Shown: positions 1 through 9,700 of the stretch, piece by piece
Position numbering within the stretch: position 1 is the first letter of the stretch
How the letters are laid out: the number at the start of each line of letters is the position of its first letter
DNA from: Deltaproteobacteria bacterium
GTDB lineage: Bacteria > Myxococcota > UBA727 > VGSZ01
DNA length: 64,000 nt
Direction: 5' to 3'
Assembly (NCBI GenBank): GCA_016177705.1
Contig: JACOUT010000009.1
Location: 521,519 to 585,518 of the forward strand
Notes under the pieces: model-generated
What the model was told of the DNA's origin: nothing
The model's database searches: none
What the model saw: only the letters and a program-made list of their open reading frames with translations
Translations under genes and position numbers: made by a program

Positions 1-326
1 CCTGGGAGCGCGTCTGCGAGTCGCCGACGCTCGCCTGGGTGTACGGCGACGTCATCGCGCGCGCCACCACCGACCCGCGCATGCGTGGCATCGAGAACGT
101 CTTCGACCGCGCCGCGCTGCTGAGCGACGGCGCCGGCTACTTCCCGGACCCGACGCTCAAGAGCGGCATCGTGGTGCTCGACGACGACGCACAGCGTGAC
201 CTCGCTCGCTTGGCCGCGCGACAGGCCAAGCGTCCACGCGTCAGCTGGCTCGCGCCGCTATTCGCCGCTGCGGCCGGCCTCGGCATGGCGGTCGGCGGCG
301 TCGGCTGGTTCATGCTCGGCGCATGA
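1..326 (+). CDS. 3' end of a membrane-anchored protein (partial)
   Basis: An open frame enters from outside the window, with codons in phase from base 3, and ends at TGA 324-326. The visible 107 residues are a soluble stretch followed by a basic segment (RQAKRPRVSW) and one hydrophobic segment of about 20 residues at the extreme C-terminus (LAPLFAAAAGLGMAVGGVGW). The product is therefore probably a tail-anchored inner-membrane protein with its soluble part in the cytoplasm. No catalytic motif is visible in this fragment and I do not recognise the family. A Met at base 39 is internal, because the frame stays open upstream of it (WERVCESP). Confidence 0.6.
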   Translation, partial: WERVCESPTLAWVYGDVIARATTDPRMRGIENVFDRAALLSDGAGYFPDPTLKSGIVVLDDDAQRDLARLAARQAKRPRVSWLAPLFAAAAGLGMAVGGVGWFMLGA

Positions 327-408
327 TGAAGCGGGACGGGGCGCAGGACGGCGCGCGCGCGTCGTCGACGGACTTGCCGCGCGAGTGAGCGGCGGCTAAG
401 CCGTCGGC

Positions 409-1257
409 ATGCGCCATTCTCGCTGCTCGCTCGCGGGCCTCTGCTGCGTCGCCTTGTTGGTCGGGGTCCTCGGCGGCGGCGCCGCGCCGGCACGCGCCGG
501 CACCTACCTCGAACACGAGGCGGTGCTGCCGAACCCGGCGGACCTGTCGAAGTCGATCAAGCAGGTGCTGCACTCCTGGCAGGACGGCCGCCGCTTCAAG
601 CGCGAGAGCCCGCTGCGCGGCGAGGTCGTCATCATCGACCTCGACAAGAAGGCGGTGTTCGGCGTCAACGAGTCGAGAAAGACCTACTGGAAGCTCTCGA
701 CCGAGCGCTACCAGCGCCTGGCGCTGATGTCGCTCGTCGTCATGGGGGTGCAACTCGGCCTCGACGGCAACCCGATCGTGCCCGACCCGATGTTCACCGC
801 CACCGGCAACAAGGCGCTGATCGACGAGCGCTGGCACGCCGTGGAGATGAAGATCACGGCCGCGCTGCCGCCCGGTGTGTCGACGTCGATCTGGGTCTCC
901 CCGGACGTGACCTTGCCGCTCGCGCAGTTGGTCTCGCAGATGCGCGTCTCACTCGCAGACCCAAAGGGCGCGGCCTACGAGACGCTCTATCGCCAGTGGA
1001 GCGCCTTGCCCGGCTACCCTGTGCAGAACGTCACCACCGTGCAGACGCCGAACGGCCTGGTGACGACGTCCGAGACCTTGCTCACCTTCCGCGAGATGAA
1101 GATCGAGCCAAGCACCTTCGAGGTGCCGAAGGGCTTCGCGCTGGTCACCGATCCGCTGACGGAGCTCGAGCAGCGCATGCAAGCCGGTGGCGGTGCGCCC
1201 GCCGGCATCGGCGCGCCGCTCAAGCCGCCACCGCCGCCCGCTCCCGGACCGAAGTGA
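409..1257 (+). CDS. exported protein of unknown function, DUF4412-like
   Basis: The 282-residue product starts with a clear Sec signal peptide (charged MRHSR, a hydrophobic core of about 17 residues, cleavage near ARA-GT), so it should be periplasmic or outer-membrane associated. The mature part has a pattern reminiscent of DUF4412/LolA-like folds, where a secreted beta-rich protein binds a hydrophobic ligand: VVIIDLDKKAVFGVNE, then a Tyr-Trp-Lys motif, then the segment around 85-95. That similarity is by eye only. The last 20 residues are proline-rich. Its stop overlaps the start of the next gene (GTGATG at 1254-1259), so the two are probably translated together. Confidence 0.6.
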   Translation: MRHSRCSLAGLCCVALLVGVLGGGAAPARAGTYLEHEAVLPNPADLSKSIKQVLHSWQDGRRFKRESPLRGEVVIIDLDKKAVFGVNESRKTYWKLSTERYQRLALMSLVVMGVQLGLDGNPIVPDPMFTATGNKALIDERWHAVEMKITAALPPGVSTSIWVSPDVTLPLAQLVSQMRVSLADPKGAAYETLYRQWSALPGYPVQNVTTVQTPNGLVTTSETLLTFREMKIEPSTFEVPKGFALVTDPLTELEQRMQAGGGAPAGIGAPLKPPPPPAPGPK

Positions 1258-1778
1258 TGCGGGCCGAAGCTGTGCGGGCCGCGTCCTCGGTCCTGCTCGC
1301 GCTCTGCGGCGCCGCGCCAGCGCTCGCCAGCTCGACCTTCGTCGAGCTGGTGCCAAACGGCGCCGCCCATAGCTGCTTGACCTGCCACCTGCAGGACGAC
1401 GGCGGCGAGGGTTGGAACGACTTCGGCCAGGAGATCCTCGAGACGGGCGGCGCCAACCCCGACGCCAACCCCGACGACCAAAACGACGGCTTCGTCGGAC
1501 CGCCGCGCTGGGGCGACGTCTGTGAGCTCGACAGCGACGGCGACGGCTATCGGAACGGCGAGGAGCTGGGCGACCCCACCTGCACCTGGGCCGCAGGCGA
1601 CGACGATCCCGAGGCCACGCCGACCAACCCGGGGGATGCCCAGGATTTCCCGGCCGACGATCTCGGCGGGCTGTGCACGTCGTCTCTCGTCGCGTCCGAC
1701 GCTCCCCTTGGCGCGCTCGCGGTCGTAGTCGTGGCCGCCGGCTTGCTGCGGCGCCGCGTCAGCTCTCGGCGGAGTTGA
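1257..1778 (+). CDS. temptin-like exported protein with MYXO-CTERM-like tail
   Basis: I chose the ATG at 1257 because it overlaps the previous stop and gives a good signal peptide (MRAEAVRAASSVLLALCG...ALAS). The 173-residue product then shows the temptin Cys/Cys pattern: VPNG, CLTCH, a Gly/Asn-rich turn, N-x-FG, and later LDSDGDGYRNGEELGDP-x-C-x-W. CLTCH could bind heme, but in temptin-like domains these Cys are expected to form disulfides. The end matches the MYXO-CTERM layout: a Cys (GGLC), about 20 residues including a hydrophobic helix, and a terminal Arg cluster (LLRRRVSSRRS). That signal is associated with surface sorting in myxobacteria. The gene converges on, and overlaps by 20 bp, the minus-strand lipoprotein gene. 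Confidence 0.75.
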   Translation: MRAEAVRAASSVLLALCGAAPALASSTFVELVPNGAAHSCLTCHLQDDGGEGWNDFGQEILETGGANPDANPDDQNDGFVGPPRWGDVCELDSDGDGYRNGEELGDPTCTWAAGDDDPEATPTNPGDAQDFPADDLGGLCTSSLVASDAPLGALAVVVVAAGLLRRRVSSRRS

Positions 1779-2385
1779 GCCACTCGTCGACGTTGCCGTC
1801 GCCGTCACGGTCGATGCCGACGCGGTCGAGCTTGCCGCCCTCGAAGTACTCCCAGTAGTCGACCTTGCCGTTGTAATCGAGGTCGGCCTCTTCACGGAGC
1901 ATCGCGCCCTTGTCGAAGAAGCGCCACAGGTCGACCTTGGCGTCGAAGTTGGTGTCGTATTCCTTGCGCACGATGGCGCCGCGCTCGAAGAACACCACCA
2001 AGTCGACGCGGCCGTCGAAGTCGTTGTCGAGGCGCTCGTCGACCAGCTCGCCCTTCTCCGACAGGTCGCGAATCAGGTCGATCTTGCCGTCGAAATTGAC
2101 GTCGACCTCTTTGCGCACCACTACGGGCTGTTCCTCGATCACCTTGGTGAACTGGTACGCGTCGGGCTTGCCGTCCTTGTTGAGGTCGAGCTCGCGCTTC
2201 TGGCAGCAGCCGGCGTCGAAGGTGTCCTCGGCGATGCGCACGGCGCCGGCGCGCTCGCCGCCGCCGAACAGGCCGCCGCCGCCACCACCGGTGGTCGCGG
2301 CCTCGTCGGTCGCGCAAGCGACGACGCCGCCGAGCGAGAAGACGAAAGCGACGGCGAAGGCGGGCAGGGCGCGGCCGGTGCTCAT
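1759..2385 (-). CDS. lipoprotein with six EF-hand-like DxDxDG repeats
   Basis: The 208-residue product begins with a lipoprotein signal (MSTGRALPAFAVAFVFSLGG, lipobox GVVAC) followed by a glycine-rich linker. The rest is a ladder of short repeats carrying an Asp/Asn/Gly calcium-loop pattern: DLNKDGKPD, DVNFDGKID, DNDFDGRVD, DTNFDAKVD, DLDYNGKVD and DRDGDGNVD, each followed by aromatic/hydrophobic strands such as YWEYFEGGKL. Such repeats are typical of calcium-binding exported proteins. It is probably anchored in the outer or inner membrane, and its ligand and partner are unknown. It is divergent from the epimerase gene, with 69 bp between the start codons, so promoters of both should lie there. 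Confidence 0.8.
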   Translation of the reverse strand: MSTGRALPAFAVAFVFSLGGVVACATDEAATTGGGGGGLFGGGERAGAVRIAEDTFDAGCCQKRELDLNKDGKPDAYQFTKVIEEQPVVVRKEVDVNFDGKIDLIRDLSEKGELVDERLDNDFDGRVDLVVFFERGAIVRKEYDTNFDAKVDLWRFFDKGAMLREEADLDYNGKVDYWEYFEGGKLDRVGIDRDGDGNVDEWLNSAES

Positions 2386-2454
2386 GGGCGGGAGAGTCGG
2401 GCTTGCCGTCGCTGCCGTCAAGCCGTACAGGGAACGCAGGAAGACCATCCCTCC

Positions 2455-3393
2455 ATGCGTGTCTTGGTCACCGGCGGCGCCGGCTTCATCGGCTCCCATG
2501 TCGCCGATCGCTTCGTGTCGCTCGGGCACGAGGTGCTGGTGCTCGACGACCTCTCGGGCGGCGCGCGCGACAACCTGGCGGGGGCCCAAGCGCGCGGCGT
2601 GCGCTTGGAGGTCGCGGACCTCCGATCGCCGGCGGCGTCGGCAGCCGTGCGCGCGTTCGCGCCCGAGGTGGTCGACCACCACGCGGCGCAGATGGACGTG
2701 CGCAAGAGCGTGGCCGATCCGGCGTTCGACGCCGACGTCAACCTGGTCGGCCTGTTGCGCATGCTCGAGGCCGCACGCTTGGGCGGCGCCTTGCAGCACG
2801 TGGTGTTCGCCTCGTCGGGCGGCGCCATGTACGGCGAGCAGGACACCTTCCCTGCCACCGAGGAGCACGCCATTCGTCCCGAGAGCCCGTACGGCCTCGC
2901 CAAGGCGGTGAGCGAGCAGTACCTCGCCTGGTACCGGCGCATGTACGGCATCGGCTACACGGCGCTGCGCTACGGCAACGTCTACGGGCCGCGCCAGAGC
3001 CCGCACGGCGAGGCGGGCGTGGTCGCGATCTTCTGCGGCCGCATCCTCGAAGGCAAGCCGCTCACCATCTTTGGCGACGGCAAACAGACGCGCGATTACG
3101 TGTACGTCGACGACGTGGTCGAGGCCAACGCCCGCGCGCTGCAGCAGCGGCCGCTCGGCGGCTTCAACATCGGCACGGCGGTAGAGACCGACGTGCTCGC
3201 CCTGTCCGCGCGGCTCATCGAGGTCTCCGGCCGAAAGACACCGGTTACGCACGCCGAGGCGCGCGCCGGCGAGCAGCACCGCAGCGTCATCGACCCCGCT
3301 GCCTTCGCGCGCGCCACCGGTTGGCAGCCCACCGTCGCCGTCGCCGACGGGCTCGCTCGCACGTTCCGTTTCTTCGCCCAGGGAAGGACTTGA
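2455..3393 (+). CDS. NAD-dependent sugar-nucleotide epimerase/dehydratase
   Basis: This 312-residue extended SDR protein probably acts on a UDP- or dTDP-sugar in the cytoplasm to make precursors for surface polysaccharide. The N-terminal Rossmann loop reads TGGAGFIGS (GxxGxxG, residues 6-14), followed by the acidic LDDLSGG that selects NAD over NADP. SSGG at about 121-124 supplies the catalytic Ser region, and YGLAK at 146-150 the Tyr/Lys pair. The RYGNVYGPRQ and DYVYVDDV motifs are typical of UDP-glucose 4-epimerase relatives. Substrate cannot be set from sequence. The stop lies just upstream of lepA, and the sequence between them (TGAGGAGAGATG) holds the lepA ribosome-binding site, so the genes are likely cotranscribed. 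Confidence 0.85.
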   Translation: MRVLVTGGAGFIGSHVADRFVSLGHEVLVLDDLSGGARDNLAGAQARGVRLEVADLRSPAASAAVRAFAPEVVDHHAAQMDVRKSVADPAFDADVNLVGLLRMLEAARLGGALQHVVFASSGGAMYGEQDTFPATEEHAIRPESPYGLAKAVSEQYLAWYRRMYGIGYTALRYGNVYGPRQSPHGEAGVVAIFCGRILEGKPLTIFGDGKQTRDYVYVDDVVEANARALQQRPLGGFNIGTAVETDVLALSARLIEVSGRKTPVTHAEARAGEQHRSVIDPAAFARATGWQPTVAVADGLARTFRFFAQGRT

Positions 3394-3399
3394 GGAGAG

Positions 3400-5195
<1,796 letters not shown>

Positions 5196-5196
<1 letters not shown>

Positions 5197-6437
5197 TGGA
5201 CAAGCTGAAGCGCCAGCTCACCCCCGGGCACGGCGTCGCCCTCGCGCTGTCGGTGGTGCTCGTCTACCAAGCGTGGGGGCGCGTGTTCGTGCCGGGGGGC
5301 ACCGGCAGCAACGTGGTGCTCGGGCTGTTGGTCGCCATCGCCGCGCTCTACGTGGGCGCCACCAACCTCGGCCCCTGGCTCGACGACGTCATCCTGCCCA
5401 AGGCCACGCGGCTGCCGCGTCGGCGCGCGCGCGAGGCGCACGAGCTGGCCGACGACGTCGCGCGTGCGGTCAAAGAGGAGCGCCGCCGCGCCAAGAGGAA
5501 CAAGAGCAAGGTGAAGGCCGAGGCCATCGAGCAGCTCGCCGCGCTGTCGCTCGAGTTGCGCGCCGCGGCCGCGGCGGGCGACGTCGCGCGCATGGACCAG
5601 CAGATCGCGCAGGCGGACGCGCTCATCGAGGCCGCCTTCGGCAAGGGCAAGCCGGGCGCCGGCGTCGCCTCGCAGGCGCGCTCGCTCGCCTTCGCCTTCG
5701 CCGTCGCCATCGCGCTGCGGCTGTTCCTGGTGGCGCCGTTCCAGATCCCGTCGGGCTCGATGATCCCGACGCTGCTCATCGGCGATCACCTGTTCGTGTT
5801 TCGCGCGTCGTACGGGCTGCAGTCGCCCATCGGCACCAGCTACCTGGTGCGCTGGAGCAACCCCGCGCCCGGCGACATCGTGGTCTTCGAGGCGCCGCCC
5901 TGGGTGGGGCACAACGCCGGCGAGGACTGGATCAAGCGCGTGGTCGCCGGCCCCGGCCAACGCGTCAAGCGCGTCGACAAGACGGTGTACGTCGATGGCC
6001 AGCCCTACGCGCACGTGGGCGACGGCGCCGTCGAGCACTACATGGACTTCAAGGAGCGCGGCGGCGGCGGCGGTAGCTGGGAGGAGCGCAGCGCCTTCCA
6101 CCACGTCGAGCAGGTGCCGGGGCGACCGCACAGCGTGTTCCACGACTCCGATCGCCCCGTGCAGGACTGGCCGAACGCCATGTACCCGGAGCCGCGCCAG
6201 CGCGGGCTCGTGTGCACCGCCGGCGAGTGCACCGTGCAGCCCGGCTTCGTGTTCGTCATGGGTGACAACCGCGACAACTCCGCCGACGGCCGGGAGTGGG
6301 GCGCCGTACCCGTCGACAACGTCAAGGGGCGCGCGCTGTTCATCTGGGTCAGCGTGGATGGCAGCGCCGACAGCGTGCGCCTCGGCAAGTTCACGCTGCC
6401 GCGCTTTCGCTGGGAGCGGATCTGCGACGGGCTGTGA
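5196..6437 (+). CDS. lepB: signal peptidase I with N-terminal membrane/coiled-coil extension
   Basis: This 413-residue S26 protease would cleave Sec and Tat signal peptides at the periplasmic face of the inner membrane. The catalytic motif PSGSMIPTL puts the nucleophile at Ser188, and DWIKRVVAGPGQ puts the general base at Lys247. The box E motif MGDNRDNSADGR is intact. It differs from a minimal enzyme by about 160 extra N-terminal residues: two predicted membrane helices (about 13-30 and 38-54), then a basic, alanine-rich helical segment (about 72-150), before the usual anchor helix (163-180). The large beta-domain insert (about 285-345) is glycine-rich. The gene is translationally coupled to lepA by a one-base overlap. 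Confidence 0.95.
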
Positions 6438-6754
6438 CGGGCGGTAGGCGGGGGGCGCCCGCCGGGGCGGGGCTCGCCGTCGCTCCGGCGTGGCGCGGGC
6501 TGGTCGTTCGTGCAGCTTCGCGGGGCGGCCGTGGGCGATCGTTCGACGTTCGCCCGCTATCACGCCTGCGCTCGTGGCGAGCCCCGCCCCGTCGTGCGCT
6601 GCTCGGGAGGGACGCGAGCACGCGCGCGGCGATCATGCACAACAGTTTGCGCACGATCGTTCGGGCTCACATGCGCGCACGTTGCGAGATCCGATCGCGC
6701 ACGGGCACGATGACAATCTGCACTCGGGGGACGCGATGGCAGACGGGGGACGTG
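6438..6754. other. 317-bp intergenic region upstream of the RHS gene
   Basis: No credible gene lies here. The first half holds an inverted-repeat element (6455-6599) that begins 17 bases after the signal peptidase stop. The second half, roughly 6630-6754, has visibly lower G+C than the flanks and must contain the leader and any promoter of the RHS gene. I see no convincing paired -35/-10 boxes. A purine-rich GGGGGA at 6745-6750 precedes the chosen ATG at 6755. Confidence 0.6.
6455..6599. repeat. intergenic inverted-repeat element, copy A (MITE-like)
   Basis: Perfect 16-bp terminal arms (6463-6478, CGGGGCGGGGCTCGCC, and its complement at 6576-6591) enclose about 97 bp. The copy at 63509-63663 shares these arms, the inner motif CGGCGTGGCGCGG just after the left arm, and a right-hand block around CGACGT and ATCACGCCT, in the same order and orientation. 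Both copies follow a stop codon closely. No open reading frame is carried, so the element would be mobilised in trans, if at all, or act as a structured RNA or terminator. Confidence 0.7.
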
Positions 6755-9700
6755 ATGAAATGCGCGGCGTGCACATGGAGCGAGTCTCTCTTTCTCTCTT
6801 TCTCTCTTTCTCTCTGCGCCGCGCTGATCCATGCCGGTGACGCGAATGCCTGTTCCAACAGTTATGACTCAAGCGACCCGCCTCCTTCGTGCACCGTGGG
6901 GATCCCCGGTGGTTGGGAATGCACGACCGCTCTGAACACTGCGACGTGGGAGAGGGCGCCGGGGTGCATGCCGCGGGACCCCTACGTAACTGAGCCTCCC
7001 GTAGAGTGCGCAGAGGCGGCATCGACCCTCTGTCCGGGGTGCGTGAGGGGACGCGTGTGCTGCGAGAGCTATCCGGCCGACTACAACGGCCCGAGCTGCC
7101 ACCGCGAGATCTGGCGCTGCCTCAACGACGTGTGCTTCGTCTACGCCGTTGACCCGTGCTCGGGCGGCAGCATCGGATCTCCTGCCACCTACTGGTCTGG
7201 CCGCGTCGACCAAGCCGGCGACAACTGCCCCGCATGCGGCCAGGAGACGATCGAGATCTGCGCCAATGACCTCGACGACGACTGCGACGGCAGCCTCGCC
7301 GAGGACTACGGCACCTGCATCATCGACGTCCCCTGCGACGGGGTCGATGACCAGGCGATCGCGCAGTGCGACGGCACGTGCCGCTTCCGGGGCGGGCCGG
7401 TCGACCTGTGGACGCGCCACATGTACGTCGGTCCGCACGAGGTGGCGCGGGTGCAGAGCGATCAAGGCGGCAGCGCCGACCTCACCTTCGAGCTGTTGTT
7501 CGACTCGTTGCGCGGCGGGCTCGAGGACGACGGCGCCATGAAGCTCGACGGCACGGAGGACCCGCACATCCTCGACGTCGGTCCTGGCTTCCGGCACCGC
7601 TACGCCGACCGCCTGATCGTGCGCAAGAGCCCCACGCCTGGCCAGCCGGGCGTCGTCCTGTGGGAAAACGAGCGCGGCCGCGTGCACTTCTACTGGGTGT
7701 CGGCCGGCCAGTGGCTGGCGGAGCCCGGCACGAACGCGACCCTCACCCAGAGCGGCGACACCTGGCGGCTCGTGACACCTGGCGGCGACGTGCTCGAGTT
7801 CGTCGACACCGCGGCGGGCACCTCGAACCACCCGCACGACGTCGACGATCAGGACGATCACGTGCGTCTGCGCGCCATCTTGCCGGGCGCCTCCCCCGCG
7901 CGCCGCATCCTGCTCCTGTACGAGGACGACCCGACCGACGCGAGCGCGCCCTACGACGCCGACACCATCCCGGCCCCGGCCTGCACGGACCTGGTGCCGG
8001 GCGCTATCGAGAGCGATTGCACGCCGTCGCGCGGGCTGCTCGTCAAGGTGGGCGTGGTGTTCGGCACCGCGGCGCCGTTTGAGCACGGGCCGAGCTTCGA
8101 GCTTGGCTACACCTTCGGCGGCGGCGGCGCGGTGCCGCAGCAGTTCCTCATCGCCGAGATAAGGAACGGCGCTGATCGGATCGACGGCCTGGCGCAGGGC
8201 ACTTACGCCACGCTCGGCTACACGTCGACGACGCCCCGCCGGTTGGAGACCGTGACGAGCAGGATCGCCTGCACCTCGACCAACGACTCGTGCACGGCAG
8301 CGAGGTACGTCTGGGATGCGAGCGGCGACCTGACGAACGTCAAGCGGCCAGCCACCGACGCGTCCGGTACCTCGGCGCTCTTGCTCGACGAGGAGACCTT
8401 CTCGTGGGCGGGAGGTGCTGTCACGGGGCACGCCTCGCTCGGCACCACGCTCGCCTTCGCCGGCGCGGGCGTTGGGCAAGCGACCATGCAGTGGACCAAG
8501 AACGGCGCGCCTTTCGACTTCCGCTTCGATGGCAAGGGCAACCCGCTCGCCTGCTCGGACGGTAGCTGCGGCGACGCCGGGGAGGACAAGCAGTACCAGC
8601 GGTCCGCCGACTTCCAGTTCGCCGAGGCTCAGGGCCTGTTCACGCTCGGGCCGAGCGTCACCAAGAACATCGATGGCACCTCCACCTTCCGGCGCTACAC
8701 CGAGCGCGGCAACGTGGACTTCGAGTGCGTGGTGGTGCCGAAGAGCGCCGCCGACGCGCCGGGCTGCGCGCTCGCGGGTTCTACCGTCACCGTCACTCTC
8801 GGCGTCATGCGACGGCTCGAGCGGCGCTACTACGACGCGGTCGCCGCTGGGGCGGAGCGCCTGCGCGTCGTCGCCGAGTACGACCCCGAGACGGCCAACA
8901 GCGAGGTCTTCGAATTCCCGGACGCGCCCTTGGCGGGGTGGCAGGCGATCGAGCCCGACCTGACGACGTGCGCCGCGCTCGATCCGAGCTTCACGTCGAG
9001 CCTGAGCAACGAGTACACGCTGACGGTCTACGACTACGACAGCGACGACGACGGCTCGCTCGACGACACTGGGCTGTCCACCGCTGAGGCGCCCGACCTG
9101 TTGCCGGTGCGAGTCAACCGCGCAGCGTCGAGTGGCGGCGTGGTCGCGCGGACCTGCACGACCTGGCAGCGCGACGACCAGGGGCGCGTCCTCACCACCC
9201 GGTCGTTCGCCGACGGCGCGCTCACGAGCACCACGACGCTCCTCTACTTCGGCGTGCCCGCCGACCAGACGCCCTCGTCGGGCCGCCTGCGCACGGTGAC
9301 GCGCTACCGCGACACGGGCACGGCGACGGACCCGCTGGTGGTGCTCGCCGAGTGCGCGGCGAGCGACCGCTACGACGACGAGGGCCAGCTCGCCTGCTAC
9401 CTGCTGCCGCAGCCGACCGGGCCGGCGAGCACCGTCTCGCTTTCGACGCAGGCGGGGAACGGCGTCTATGCTCGGCGTCGGACCATGCAGGTGACGGACG
9501 GGACCACCACGGTGACGAGCTACAAGAATGAGCTGGCGTCCGGGGCGCTGTTCGAGAGCGGCGTCGGCGACGGCGTCTCTGGCGGCGCAGCCGAGGGCAA
9601 CCGGGTGCGCCGGCTCTACGACGGCGCCGGCACCGCCGCGCAGCAGCTGGCGCCCGGCGCTATCGAGCACTACGACGCGGCGGGCGGGCTCGTGTGGAAG

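Noticed and set aside
1376..1390. CLTCH as a heme c site in the temptin-like protein.
   Set aside because: The surrounding pattern is that of temptin disulfides, and no axial ligand or cytochrome context is seen.
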